From: Natronomicrosphaera sp040876735 | GTDB taxonomy: Bacteria; Planctomycetota; Phycisphaerae; Phycisphaerales; Phycisphaeraceae | Direction of reading: 5' to 3' | Assembly: GCA_040876735.1 (NCBI GenBank) | Contig: JBBDPC010000005.1 | Coordinates: forward strand, 106,955-170,954 | DNA: 64,000 nucleotides | Part shown: positions 1-9,192 of the stretch, in pieces | Numbering within the stretch: position 1 is the first letter of the stretch | Layout: each line of letters begins with the position of its first letter | The notes under the pieces: model-generated | Told to the model about the DNA's origin: nothing | Databases searched by the model: none | Seen by the model: the letters and a program-made list of their open reading frames with translations, nothing else | Position numbers and translations under genes: made by a program

Positions 1-884
1 TTGAGGTCCACGAACGCCGACACCTTCACATCCTGCGCCGCCGCATCGGGCAACTGCTCGCTGGCGACAAACCGGCCGTCACGCTGCACGAACAATTGGC
101 CGTCGAAGAGCAGGTCCACATGTCTGTCGCCGTCGATATCGGCCACGGACACGCTGCGAGCCGTCGTGCCGGCCAGACCCAACTCCTCGGTGCGGTCATG
201 GAACGTTAGATCGTCGGCCTGAAGATAGACGCGACAGCCGTCGTCACTGGTTGCAATCAGATCGGGTCGGCCGTCGCCATCCACATCGGCGATCGCCACG
301 CCGCGCAGGCTCTCCCGCCAGGTGCCGATGACCCGTTCAGGCTGGAAGCGAGTGAAGGGGGTGGCGGGGAAGAAATCGCGTCCTTCGTGATGGTCCACGA
401 CCAACCGGGCCAGTTGAGCGGCGTCACCCACGAACGTGCCCTTCATCTGATCGCCAAGGCCCCGGCTCCATGTCCAGCGGGTGGGGTCTGCTTTGTCCAC
501 CTGCAACTCGTGCCATTCCATGCCCTGATAGAGCAACCCCCTGCCGCCGCGCCGGCCTCGGCTGCCAAGAAACGCAACCACGACCTGGCCCGCCACGGCT
601 TCCTGGTGCAGGTCCGTGCCGGACCCGCCACCGAAACCATCATCCTCCGGCAACGGAACCTCCACCACCAGCTCGTCACCAGAAAAGTCCCCGGCGACAA
701 CCTGGTCGACGTCGATGGTCAACAGACGGTCTTGGTTATCAATATCCGTGATGGTGCCGGTGACTATGTGTCGGTACCGCCCAGCGACATCTGAAACCTG
801 CAGCGACGGGTCCACCAGCGCGTGAGAGGTGGCCGTCACGACGAGGCACAGAAACAAAGCAGGCCAACGAAATAAACTCATCAT
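1..884 (-). CDS. Secreted FG-GAP/VCBS-repeat protein, N-terminal part (3' end outside window)
   Basis: An open frame runs from an ATG at 884 (a second ATG lies at 881) to the window edge with no stop, giving at least 294 residues. The first ~22 residues form a signal peptide (MMSLFRW..., hydrophobic core, cleavage near SHA). The middle (~25-190) is a beta-rich stretch I do not recognise. From about residue 200 two FG-GAP/VCBS-type calcium-binding repeats are visible, with cores ADVDGDGRPDL and ADIDGDRHVDL, as in integrin-like beta-propellers. Such proteins are exported and bind surfaces or glycans; the function here is inferred. A promoter and a copy of the CACGTG palindrome lie ~100 bp upstream, so it is probably co-regulated with the polysaccharide genes. 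The family assignment of the repeats is secure; the overall role is not. Confidence 0.85.
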   Translation of the reverse strand, partial: MMSLFRWPALFLCLVVTATSHALVDPSLQVSDVAGRYRHIVTGTITDIDNQDRLLTIDVDQVVAGDFSGDELVVEVPLPEDDGFGGGSGTDLHQEAVAGQVVVAFLGSRGRRGGRGLLYQGMEWHELQVDKADPTRWTWSRGLGDQMKGTFVGDAAQLARLVVDHHEGRDFFPATPFTRFQPERVIGTWRESLRGVAIADVDGDGRPDLIATSDDGCRVYLQADDLTFHDRTEELGLAGTTARSVSVADIDGDRHVDLLFDGQLFVQRDGRFVASEQLPDAAAQDVKVSAFVDL

Positions 885-975
885 GTGATTCCGGAAGGAA
901 CGCGACCGCGACTTGACCAGATGGCATGGAGAGCCTGACGCCGGCTTAAGTAGCGCATCCAAGGAGGCGAATGTA

Positions 976-1032
976 AAGATTTCACGTGGAACCATCTGTC
1001 GCTAATTTACCCTTCCTTTACACCTCGGTCAA
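976..1032 (-). promoter_or_regulatory. Promoter plus CACGTG operator upstream of the FG-GAP gene
   Basis: Palindrome core CACGTG at 983-988 with arms AAGATTT (976-982) and GAACCAT (989-995). On the minus strand TTGACC (1027-1032) is followed after 17 bp by TAAATT (1004-1009). Transcription would start near 997, so the operator covers about +2 to +21. This differs from the other sites, where the operator overlaps the -10 box. Confidence 0.6.
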
Positions 1033-1364
1033 CCACTGAAAAGCTCCCCCCCCCGGCCGCAACCTCGAGATCCGCACCAGATTGTGGCCACAGCGATCAC
1101 TGTTGCTGTCGGCGGAAGAGCCCGGCCTCGGGAGAGCTGTCCGCTGCTTTCCATGGTGGCCGCCAGTGGATCTGCGTGCGGTGGTCCCAAGGATGGCAGC
1201 CGGCTGGAGCGTCGTCGTCCATCCCCATCACATTGAGGCGGAAGTTCTGCCAGCGGCCGGCGCAGCAGCGGCTCGGCGTCGGCGTCCTGCGTGGAGGCGA
1301 TGAGCACCGGCAGCGGTTCCCCCGACGCGTCGTCGGTCATCGGCTACCAGGCTGAGGGTTCTGC
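1033..1364. other. Intergenic stretch without a convincing gene
   Basis: About 330 bp between the FG-GAP promoter and the oxidoreductase stop. Minus-strand frames of up to 103 codons exist but none has a good ribosome binding site or a recognisable product. Short pieces in two different minus-strand frames look protein-like, so a decayed gene is possible but unproven. A run of C residues lies near 1048-1057. Confidence 0.4.
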
Positions 1365-2531
1365 TCAGGTGAGCGCGTGCATGTTCATGGCCAGCGCGGC
1401 ATCGCGCGCCGCCCAGACGGTCTGCTCGTAGCTGTCGGCTCGACCGTCGATGACGTCGGCCACACGCACCGCCGCGCCCGTATGTGCCGATTCGAGGCAG
1501 GCGTAGACGATGGCCTCGGCTTCAATCGCTCGTCGCGGGTCGCCCACGACGAAGGCCTGCGGATCGTCGAAACGGTTCAGCAGTTCCTGGTAGCTGTGGG
1601 CGAACGGGTTGTCGGGGATCTGCTTCGAAACCGACGATGCGTCATATCGTGGCGGCTCGGGCTGGTCGTCGCGGCCGGTACAGGTGACCTTGCCGTCGTG
1701 GAAGCTGCCGTCCGTGCCCCAGATTTGCACGTGGCGGTGGCCTTTGCCGCGGCCGCCGCTCATGACCGTCCACTGCACCACGACCCCCGAGGCGAAGCGG
1801 AGTACAGCGGCGGCAAGGTCTTCCGTGTCGACGGCGACGCGTCCCCACCGCTCGTTTTCGCGCACCGGTTCAATCTGGCGTGTCTGGGCGTAGGCGGTTT
1901 CGCAGGGGCCGAACGCTTCGAGCATCCAGTGCGTGCGGTGGACGCCGTGGTCGATGAACCAGCCAGCGCCGGCCATGCCCTTGAGGTGTCGCCAGGGCGT
2001 CATGAAGAATCCGCCGTGCAGGTCGATCACCGCCTGGTCGAGCATGAACGTGGGCTGGCCGATCTGCAGGCCGCGGCGGAGCCAGTCCAGCGTCAGCCGT
2101 TCGCCTCGGCCGAGCACCGAAGGTTCACAGACAACCATCGGCGTGCCGGTGCGATCGGCGAGGTCGGCCATCTGCTTCGCGTCGCGGATCGCCAGTCCGA
2201 TGGGCTTTTGCATCTGCACGCCGATGCCCGCGTTCAATAGCGCCTCGGCAACCTCCAGGTGCAGGTGATGCGGCAACAGCACGCTGACGATGTCCGGCTT
2301 GTGAACCCCCTCAATCAGGGCATGCCAATCTTCAAGCACGGTCGGTCGGCGATCGCCGGCCGTGTCGGGCCAATGTCTCTCAACCCATTGCCCGGCCCGC
2401 CCGGGGTAGCTGTCGACCACGGCAGTCACGTCGATGAGGGGCTGATCGGACATCGCGTTGAGGGCGCGGACGCCATCGAGATGCGCCTCTGCGATGTGAC
2501 CGAGGCCGACGAGGGCGAGTTTCGCAGACAT
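1365..2531 (-). CDS. Gfo/Idh/MocA-family NAD(P)-dependent oxidoreductase
   Basis: 388 residues, the usual size for the family. The N-terminal Rossmann fold begins with a dinucleotide-binding motif (ALVGLGHIAEAH, residues 6-17), followed by the Gfo/Idh/MocA C-terminal alpha/beta domain. The family's EKP motif reads QKP (108-110), so the conserved lysine is kept but the glutamate is replaced. The start is the ATG at 2531, preceded by GGAG at a good distance; a longer frame to 2624 lacks one. Members oxidise or epimerise sugars or inositols. As last gene of the rhamnosidase/symporter operon (95 bp after the small membrane protein) it probably acts in the cytoplasm on the imported sugar. The exact substrate cannot be read from the sequence. 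Confidence 0.9.
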   Translation of the reverse strand: MSAKLALVGLGHIAEAHLDGVRALNAMSDQPLIDVTAVVDSYPGRAGQWVERHWPDTAGDRRPTVLEDWHALIEGVHKPDIVSVLLPHHLHLEVAEALLNAGIGVQMQKPIGLAIRDAKQMADLADRTGTPMVVCEPSVLGRGERLTLDWLRRGLQIGQPTFMLDQAVIDLHGGFFMTPWRHLKGMAGAGWFIDHGVHRTHWMLEAFGPCETAYAQTRQIEPVRENERWGRVAVDTEDLAAAVLRFASGVVVQWTVMSGGRGKGHRHVQIWGTDGSFHDGKVTCTGRDDQPEPPRYDASSVSKQIPDNPFAHSYQELLNRFDDPQAFVVGDPRRAIEAEAIVYACLESAHTGAAVRVADVIDGRADSYEQTVWAARDAALAMNMHALT

Positions 2532-2625
2532 GGGTGCTCCTGCCGGGTCGGCGGTGTACGTGTGGGTGGACGGGCGGCTGGTGGTCGATGGCCGCGACCG
2601 ACGAAGCTGCAGCCTTGGATTCATG

Positions 2626-2901
2626 TCAGCGGGCAGGCGGCGTCCCCTCCTGCCTGTTCCCCCGGCGGGGGCGCAGCCCGAGGGCGATCAGACCAAGCCC
2701 GAGCAGCAACAGCAAGGCGCCGCAGATGTAGTCGATGAGGGCGCCGCGGGGCTCGATGTCCGCAACCTGCGGCGTGAGCAGCAGGAGCACGGCGATGAGC
2801 GTCACGATCACGCCATGAATCAGCGAAACACGTGGCCCGGTCTTTTGCGACGCGGTGGAGGATTGGGGGGAAAGGTTGACAGGGCGCGGTTGGTTGCTCA
2901 T
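2626..2901 (-). CDS. Small two-helix membrane protein coupled to the symporter
   Basis: 91 residues with two hydrophobic helices (about 27-44 and 58-77) and a basic C-terminus (LRPRRGNRQ). Its ATG overlaps the symporter stop in a TGATG arrangement, which suggests translational coupling. I do not recognise a family. Because it is tied so tightly to the transporter gene it may be an accessory subunit or stabiliser, similar in position to the small partners of some sodium:solute symporters; this is inference from context only. Confidence 0.7.
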   Translation of the reverse strand: MSNQPRPVNLSPQSSTASQKTGPRVSLIHGVIVTLIAVLLLLTPQVADIEPRGALIDYICGALLLLLGLGLIALGLRPRRGNRQEGTPPAR

Positions 2902-4538
2902 CAGAACATCAGACTCCAGAAGACGTAGATGGCCATCCCTCCGAGAAACAGCGCGGCGACCATGGAAAGGATGTGAGCCGGCACATTGCGCGGCAATCCG
3001 ACGCCGGCCGTCTGGCTCACGATCCCCCGGCCGGGCAACAGCAGCGAGCCTCCCACGGCGACCAGCAAGGTGATCAGGAACGTTGTCAAGGCTCGGAAGT
3101 TGAAGGTTTGCTCACCCACCATTGAGGTGTAGGTGGCGAACAGCGCTTCGTAGCGCGGATCGCGACTGACGATCTGCTCGAAGAGGATCAGGCCGATCGA
3201 CCAGCCGCCTCCGACAACCAGCCCCGCCAGTGCCCCGGCGCTGGTGGCGCGGCGCCAGAGGCAACCGAGGATGGTGACCGCGCCGAACGGCGGCATGATC
3301 GTAACCAGCACGGAGATGGCGAACAGCACCATGCCCCCGGTGTTGGTGCTTACGAGAATCGCCGTGCCGATCGCCGCGAGGGTAAAGAGTACGCCTGCCA
3401 CGCGGGAGACGGTGACGTAGTGGTGGTTGGAGCGGCCGGGCACGAGGAACCGCTTGTAGATTTCGTGGGTGAACATGCCGCAAAAAGCGTTGATCTGTGA
3501 GTCTGCCGAAGAAAAGAACCCGGCGATCATGCCGATGATCACCATGCCATAGAGACCGCTGGGGAGCATGTGGCGGATGAGGGTGGGGATGGCTTCGTCA
3601 TGATGGCCGAGGTCGGGGAACAGCGAGATAGCCGCCAGCGCCGGAATCGTGACCACGAAAGGCATGAGAATCATGTACCAGAAAGCGGCGCCGAGGTAGC
3701 TGACGATTGCGCTGTCGCTGTCGCGTGCCGAGAGTGGGCGCTGCACGACCTGCGCTTCGCTGGACCAGTAACTCATCCCCATCGCCAGTCCGCCAAACAG
3801 CACCACCGACAACGAGCCCAGTGAATCGGTGTGCCACTGCCAGGGATTGTTTTTTCCTTCCGGGAGCGCCTCGGCGATGGCAGCAAAACCACCTGCGTGC
3901 ACAATGGCGGTGATGGCCAGAATCACCATCGGAAAGAACATGAGCACGAGTTGCAGCAGGTCGGTTGCGACGACCGCTCGGAATCCGCCCATGAGCGTGT
4001 ACCCGGCGGCGATCACCGAGAGGACGACCAGCGACCAGTAAAGGTCCCACCCGACCAACTGGTTGAGAATGAAGGCTCCGCCGAAGATGTACAGCCCCAG
4101 GTTGAACAGCATCCAGACGAAGACCCAGATCAAGCTGTAGGCCACCCCCACCGACGTGCTATAGCGCCGTTCGAGCCAGTCGCCCAGCGTGCGGGCGTTA
4201 AGGCCGCGGAGCTGGCGCATCACGAACAGGGCAACGAACCCCATCGCCAGCGCGCCAGTGACCATGTCATGGACCGCGATCATGCCCAACAGGTAGACGA
4301 ACCCCGCCCGACCGACGAAGTCGTTGATGTTCAGGTTGGTGGCCACCGTCGACAAGGAAGCGACGAAGCCGGGCACTTCGCGGTCGGCCAGGTAGGCGCT
4401 GTCCAGCGATACACCCGCCTGCTTGCGAAAGGCCCAGCCCGCGTACAGCACGCCGCCGATGAAAACCAAGATCATGCCCCACTCGGTCCAGACCAGGGGG
4501 ATCGTCTCCGGTATTGCTGCGAGCATGCTCAAACCCAC
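2901..4538 (-). CDS. Sodium:solute symporter (SSF) family transporter
   Basis: About 545 residues with some 13-14 hydrophobic helices, the normal size for the SSF family, which imports sugars and other solutes with sodium across the inner membrane. Family hallmarks include the early ATNLNINDFVGRAG segment and the conserved helix AGFFSSADSQINAF followed by a cytoplasmic HEIYKRF. The chosen start is the GTG at 4538, seven bases after an AAGAGGGAG ribosome binding site. A TTG at 4559 overlaps the preceding stop and an ATG at 4526 is also possible. It sits between the rhamnosidase and the small membrane protein in one operon, so rhamnose or a rhamnosyl oligosaccharide is the likely cargo (inference). 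Confidence 0.92.
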   Translation of the reverse strand: MGLSMLAAIPETIPLVWTEWGMILVFIGGVLYAGWAFRKQAGVSLDSAYLADREVPGFVASLSTVATNLNINDFVGRAGFVYLLGMIAVHDMVTGALAMGFVALFVMRQLRGLNARTLGDWLERRYSTSVGVAYSLIWVFVWMLFNLGLYIFGGAFILNQLVGWDLYWSLVVLSVIAAGYTLMGGFRAVVATDLLQLVLMFFPMVILAITAIVHAGGFAAIAEALPEGKNNPWQWHTDSLGSLSVVLFGGLAMGMSYWSSEAQVVQRPLSARDSDSAIVSYLGAAFWYMILMPFVVTIPALAAISLFPDLGHHDEAIPTLIRHMLPSGLYGMVIIGMIAGFFSSADSQINAFCGMFTHEIYKRFLVPGRSNHHYVTVSRVAGVLFTLAAIGTAILVSTNTGGMVLFAISVLVTIMPPFGAVTILGCLWRRATSAGALAGLVVGGGWSIGLILFEQIVSRDPRYEALFATYTSMVGEQTFNFRALTTFLITLLVAVGGSLLLPGRGIVSQTAGVGLPRNVPAHILSMVAALFLGGMAIYVFWSLMF

Positions 4539-4555
4539 GTGATGACTCCCTCTTC

Positions 4556-7066
4556 TCAATCTGCCCGCATTGTGGATGTCTGCGCTTCGGTCCCGGCCTG
4601 CAGCCAGCCGGCGACAGCAGCGCCTTCGAACGACGTGGGGCCGCTGGTGAGCGCGATGATCTGGTCGCGGAGATGCAGTTCGCCCCGCAGGCCGGCCGGC
4701 AGCGTGATCGTGCCGCGCAACCGTTCGCCGTCACGTTCCAGTTCCGCCTCAATTCGACCTTTGGGATGGATCACCTGTCCGCGGATGTGGCGTAGCGGCC
4801 CTGGCTGCGGCCGCACCACGACGTCGGGGAAGCCGAACCCGGCGGGGCGGATCCCCAGCACACTGCACAACAGGTGATAGAGCGGATGCGAGCCCCAGGC
4901 GTGACAGTCGCTGCGCGTCGGCTCGGGCTGCTCGGGTGGCGTGGTCAAGCCCAACTCCGGCAGGCCCCGCCACAGCTCCAGGCGATCGAAGAAGGCGTCC
5001 ATCCGCCCCGAGGCCGCCGCGGTTTCGAGCAGGTAGAACGAGAAATAGATCGTGGATCGCACCAGGTCCCGCTCGCAAAACAACGCCTCTGCCAGACGGT
5101 CTCGCAGGGCGGGTTCGAGTGTGCCGCCCAGGATGGCCAGACAGGCGCTGTGTTCGCCGAAGAGCGTGTGGTCGACATCCTCGGCCAGCAAGCCTCGCTG
5201 TGGGCAGAAGAACAGCCGCATCGCCGCCGCACTCACCCGCTTGGCCTCGCTCTCATCGCGGTCGGCCAGCGCCGGCTCACCGAGCCACCGCTCCAGTTTC
5301 GCCTTCAGCCGCAGCACCAGCACGTAATGCCAGCTCAAGGCGCCACTGGGCCCGTGCGCCAGTGTTGGCGGCATGCCAGCGGTCCAATCCGGCACCCAGT
5401 CCACGAAGTTCCACCCCAATGGGCCATGCACCACGCCTTCCGATCCGACGTGGTGGCGGAACGCTTCGAGCACACAGCGCACGCCGGGCATCTGCTGGCG
5501 CACAAACGCCTCGTCGCCGCGCCACATGGCGAAATCGTGCACCATCGCCACCCACCACAGCGAAAATGGCGGAATGGTCTGCGGGTCAAGATTGCTGCAC
5601 GGATAGCGCGACCAGGTCAGGCCGTCGTGGTCGCGGCTGAGTCCGAACATGCGGATGGCTTTGCGGGGCAGGCGGTCGTCGCCATCAGCGGCATAGGTGG
5701 TGAGCACCTCCAGGCGCGTGTCGCCGACGTACATGAGTTGCTCGTAATAAGGGCAGTCCATGTAGGTTTCGTGCATGCACATCTGCATGCCACGGCGAAG
5801 AATCGGCAGCGTGGCGTTGAGCCGGTCGTCGGAGCAGTCCAAAGCATCCTGGAACGTGGTGGGATAGCGGGTTTCGCGGAAGCCGAGTCCTTCGATGGTC
5901 AGCCCCTGCTCGCCAGTCTCGACGCAGAGTTCGACGTATCGGCCGGCACGCCACCACAGCGGCTGGAAGGTGTGGCTGGCCTCGCCGGGCAGAAAGACAT
6001 CGCCCTTGCCGACGAAGTAACGGCCAAGCACCTCATTGCGATTGCCCTTCTGGTTGTTGCGCGGGTTGGGGTCCACGTACGCGCCGTCGGCAACGTGTTT
6101 CGGCGGATCGACATAGGCGCTCTCGGCCCAGTGCATGCGGATGCGCGACCCCGGGCCGCCGACAGCTTTGAGCCATGAATAGGCGCAGAGGTATCGATTC
6201 AGATCGAGAATCGCCCGCTGGCGCGTGTGCGGCGGAACCTGCACTGGCTGGCCCTGCTCGAACAATCGCTGCCAGGTGGCTGTCAGCGCCTCCTCTGTGG
6301 CAATGGGTTCAGTAACGGGATCCTGTTCACGGGACAAGTGCTGGACGGCCCGGACGGTGACGGTGGACCAGGGCTGGTCGACCATCGCCGGCAACTCCGC
6401 CGGCTTCAACGTGTGCTCGCGGAGTGTATGGCCGTAGGGCACGCCGCCGGATCGGCCGATCAGCCCCGCCTTCGCCGGTTGCCAGCCCTCGCCGCCGCCA
6501 TCGGGTTCGAAGTCATCTGCGGCGGCATCGATCTGCTCAAATCCGCCAGCAAGGAACCCTGCCTCATGTTGAGGCGGTTCGAGAAATGTTCGTCCGTCGA
6601 GGGAACGAACCTCCCATGCCGCCACGCCCGTGCTCAGTCGCTCGGTGCATGGAGCCTCGGCCGCAAGCAGGAAGCCCGGGTGCACGTGCATCTGAGCCGA
6701 GGGTGCCAGCCGCTTTTCCACCCCAAGACACCAGCAGCGTGCCACCAGTGTGTGCTCGGTAGCCGACAGTTCCAGCTCATAGGTTTCGTAGTACCACCAC
6801 TGTGGCGCCCCGCGTTCAGGGCCGCGACCAATACGCTCGCCATCGAGGAACAACTCGTACCGTTCGTCGGCGGTGACGTGGATTCGCACCTTCACTGGCT
6901 GATTGAGCGCGAATCGGAGCCGGCAGGCCCAGACCATCGGCGGCTGCTCGACCGCAGGCGGCTGGAGCCAGTTCGCCGGCCAAGGCGAGGGCCCGAACGG
7001 CGTCGGACCGGCTTCCGCAAACGACGGCCGGTCGGTCAGGACGCGTCGAGCGTGCGTTTCACTCAT
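4556..7066 (-). CDS. GH78-type alpha-L-rhamnosidase, six-hairpin glycosidase
   Basis: 836 residues without a signal peptide. The N-terminal part (~50-330) is beta-rich (carbohydrate-binding and beta-sandwich modules). The catalytic (alpha/alpha)6 barrel follows from ~420. It contains MDCPYYEQLMYVGDTR, the form of the GH78 acid region found in this branch, and later RSDCHAWGSHPLYHL near the barrel end, then a C-terminal beta-sandwich. GH78 enzymes remove terminal alpha-L-rhamnose by inversion. First gene of the operon with the symporter and oxidoreductase; its stop is followed directly by the symporter. ATG at 7066, with only a weak ribosome binding site. Cytoplasmic location is suggested by the missing signal, so it would act on imported oligosaccharides. 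Exact linkage specificity is unknown. Confidence 0.88.
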   Translation of the reverse strand: MSETHARRVLTDRPSFAEAGPTPFGPSPWPANWLQPPAVEQPPMVWACRLRFALNQPVKVRIHVTADERYELFLDGERIGRGPERGAPQWWYYETYELELSATEHTLVARCWCLGVEKRLAPSAQMHVHPGFLLAAEAPCTERLSTGVAAWEVRSLDGRTFLEPPQHEAGFLAGGFEQIDAAADDFEPDGGGEGWQPAKAGLIGRSGGVPYGHTLREHTLKPAELPAMVDQPWSTVTVRAVQHLSREQDPVTEPIATEEALTATWQRLFEQGQPVQVPPHTRQRAILDLNRYLCAYSWLKAVGGPGSRIRMHWAESAYVDPPKHVADGAYVDPNPRNNQKGNRNEVLGRYFVGKGDVFLPGEASHTFQPLWWRAGRYVELCVETGEQGLTIEGLGFRETRYPTTFQDALDCSDDRLNATLPILRRGMQMCMHETYMDCPYYEQLMYVGDTRLEVLTTYAADGDDRLPRKAIRMFGLSRDHDGLTWSRYPCSNLDPQTIPPFSLWWVAMVHDFAMWRGDEAFVRQQMPGVRCVLEAFRHHVGSEGVVHGPLGWNFVDWVPDWTAGMPPTLAHGPSGALSWHYVLVLRLKAKLERWLGEPALADRDESEAKRVSAAAMRLFFCPQRGLLAEDVDHTLFGEHSACLAILGGTLEPALRDRLAEALFCERDLVRSTIYFSFYLLETAAASGRMDAFFDRLELWRGLPELGLTTPPEQPEPTRSDCHAWGSHPLYHLLCSVLGIRPAGFGFPDVVVRPQPGPLRHIRGQVIHPKGRIEAELERDGERLRGTITLPAGLRGELHLRDQIIALTSGPTSFEGAAVAGWLQAGTEAQTSTMRAD

Positions 7067-7299
7067 CCCGATTCATTCCGTCAAGAACTGAAATTTCCGT
7101 CGACGCATCGCGGCCTGCGCCGCGTGTGATCTACTACCACGCCCCCCCAAGACGTTGTCCCGTCACTGAAACCATCGACGCGTAAACGCCCTTGCTTCCA
7201 CGTCAAATCAAATATACCATGCCACCTTCTGCTTGTCATTCAGAGGCCAACGATCATGGCCCCTACCACCCCGCGCCCAGCATCCTGGAGATCGCATTC
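7067..7299. promoter_or_regulatory. Divergent promoter region, possible weak palindrome half-sites
   Basis: This 233-bp gap separates the rhamnosidase operon from the alpha-galactosidase operon. On the minus strand TAGATCACACGCG (7121-7133) matches one arm and the core of the window-wide palindrome at 11 of 13 positions, but its other arm does not match. On the plus strand CACGTC at 7199-7204 is flanked by GCTTC and AAATC. Neither has a TTGACA box at the right spacing. Both may be weak operators; this is tentative. Confidence 0.3.
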
Positions 7300-9144
7300 A
7301 TGATCAGGCTAACCGCCCTGACGAAGACCTTTGCCCGGCCGTTTCGCTCGCTCACCCCGAGATGTGGGCTGATGGCCCTGCTGCTGCTCGCCCTGGCCGG
7401 CCCCGGTGCGGCGCAGCAGACGTCGCCCACGCAGGCGGCAGAGGCGCCGGAGCCGACGGTCGAGACGCCGCTGCCCACGCCGGGCATGGGCTGGGCCACG
7501 TTCAACTTCTTTATTGCGATGCACAATGAGGACGTGTTCCACCAGTTGGCCGAGGCGTTCGAGGCCTCGGGGCTGCGGGATGCCGGCTACGACATTCTGC
7601 GCATCGACGGCGGCTGGTGGGGCTACGATGGCGGCGAACGCCACTACTACTGGACCGAGGCCGGCGAATACGAAGACGGCACGCCCTACAAGCCCGGCGA
7701 CCCGCACGTCGACCCGGCCGACTACCCCCACGGCCTCAAGGCCCTGGCCGAACATCTGCACGAGCGCGGCTTCAAGTTCGGCTTCTACCTCGACCCCAAC
7801 ATCTCGATGGGCGTGGCTGGCAACTACCCGAACAACGAAGAAGAGGAAGTCCCGCCGCCGGTGACCGGCGCCGACCTGGTCCGGCAGCACGCCGCATTCG
7901 TGGCCGAGAACCAGATCGATCACCTGTTTTTCGACGGCTACGCCTGGTCGCCGAGTGAAAAGGGCGACGAGCCGTACGCGGTGATGTACGAGGAGCTGCG
8001 CCGCCACGCCGAGGAGCAGGGCCGGCCGATCATCGTCTCGACCAACGGCTGGAGCGGACGGGAATACGCGGATGAGTGGCGCACGGGTCCGGACATCGAC
8101 TACCCCTGGGACCTGATTCTTCAATGCATCGGCACGGCCGCCGACCCGGGCGAAGCCGGCCACGGCCGCTGGGCGAACCCGGACTACCTGATGGTCGGGT
8201 TCATCGATGACGAGGAGGCTCGGAGCCAGATGAGCCTCTGGTGCGTGGCCGGTGCTCCGCTCTACCTCTCGCACGACCATCGCGTGCTGAATGAGTGGGA
8301 CCGGTACGTGCTGCTGAACACCGAGGCAATCGCGGTGAACCAGGATCTCGGCGGCGAGCCGGGCCGGCGCATCCGCAACGAGAACGGGCAGCAGGTCTGG
8401 GCTCGTCCCCTGGCCGACGGCTCGACGGCGGTGGTGTTGCTCAACGCCGGCGATGAGCCGGCCAGCGTGAGCATCACATGGGAGGAGCTGGACCTGCCCG
8501 AGGGTCCGGTGCAGATCCGCGACCTCTGGGCCCACGAAAACCTCGAGGCCAGCGAAGACGGCTACACGGCGGAAGATCTGCCGGGTCGCGGCGTGGCGTT
8601 CCTCAAGCTTATGCCGGGCGACGAGCCGCTGCCCGAGCCCGAGCCGACTTGGGCCGAGCACCCCGGCGAGAAGCCGGACTTCACGCCAATCGAGCCCGGG
8701 GAAGGCTGGCGTTACAGCACCAGCATGCCGCGTGACGCCGAGGCGCTGGCCGCGCTGTTCGATCACGATCCGGATACGCACTTCGCCAGCCCCACCAGCC
8801 CCGACGACTACATCGAGATCGCCTTCGACGAGCCGACGACGCTCGACCGCATCGTGATCGACACACCGGGCCACAAGAAGCCGGCAGGCCCGAACCCCTG
8901 GCCTTATGAGGTCTATGCCCAGCGGTCCACCTATGCCGTGGAGGTGTCCGAGGACGGCGAGAACTTCGAGAGCCTGGTGGAGGACTCACTCGGGCCTCGC
9001 TATACCATCGCCAGCTTCGATCCGGTGAGCGTGCAGGCAGTGCGGATCGTCATCCGCGAACGTCAGCAGACCAGCGTCTATGACGATTCGTACTGGGACG
9101 CGCACGACATCTACCTGTTCAACACCGAGGCATCGTCGCCCTGA
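7300..9144 (+). CDS. Secreted GH27 alpha-galactosidase with C-terminal discoidin-type domain
   Basis: 614 residues. The start is the ATG at 7300, preceded by GGAG; a TTG frame to 7192 is longer but unsupported. A signal peptide covers ~1-39 (end GPGAAQ). The GH27 (beta/alpha)8 barrel follows: GMGWATFN, the IDGGWW strand, the nucleophile Asp212 in FFDGYAW, and the acid/base Asp265 in WRTGPDID, then the all-beta C-terminal domain of the family. From ~470 an F5/8 type C (CBM32-like) jelly roll with LFDHDPDTHF is appended, probably binding the substrate. The enzyme hydrolyses terminal alpha-galactosides with retention, in the periplasm or outside. It is followed after 48 bp by a large membrane protein on the same strand. 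Family-level confidence is high; exact glycan is unknown. Confidence 0.92.
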   Translation: MIRLTALTKTFARPFRSLTPRCGLMALLLLALAGPGAAQQTSPTQAAEAPEPTVETPLPTPGMGWATFNFFIAMHNEDVFHQLAEAFEASGLRDAGYDILRIDGGWWGYDGGERHYYWTEAGEYEDGTPYKPGDPHVDPADYPHGLKALAEHLHERGFKFGFYLDPNISMGVAGNYPNNEEEEVPPPVTGADLVRQHAAFVAENQIDHLFFDGYAWSPSEKGDEPYAVMYEELRRHAEEQGRPIIVSTNGWSGREYADEWRTGPDIDYPWDLILQCIGTAADPGEAGHGRWANPDYLMVGFIDDEEARSQMSLWCVAGAPLYLSHDHRVLNEWDRYVLLNTEAIAVNQDLGGEPGRRIRNENGQQVWARPLADGSTAVVLLNAGDEPASVSITWEELDLPEGPVQIRDLWAHENLEASEDGYTAEDLPGRGVAFLKLMPGDEPLPEPEPTWAEHPGEKPDFTPIEPGEGWRYSTSMPRDAEALAALFDHDPDTHFASPTSPDDYIEIAFDEPTTLDRIVIDTPGHKKPAGPNPWPYEVYAQRSTYAVEVSEDGENFESLVEDSLGPRYTIASFDPVSVQAVRIVIRERQQTSVYDDSYWDAHDIYLFNTEASSP

Positions 9145-9192
9145 GCGGCGGTCGGCAACGTCGGTTTTCCCGCTTGTGACAAGGGTTCGCCC

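Noticed and set aside
1728..1733. CACGTG inside the oxidoreductase gene
   Set aside because: The left flank looks similar only when shifted by one base and the right flank (GCGG) does not fit; it lies in coding DNA.
4536..4541. CACGTG at the symporter start
   Set aside because: The flanks AAACC and ATGAC do not match the GATTN/NAATC arms and there is no -35 box at the right distance; it is just part of the start region.
4874..6178. 434-codon plus-strand frame inside the first rhamnosidase gene
   Set aside because: A long antisense frame typical of high-GC DNA; composition is His/Arg/Val-rich and the minus-strand gene is clearly real.
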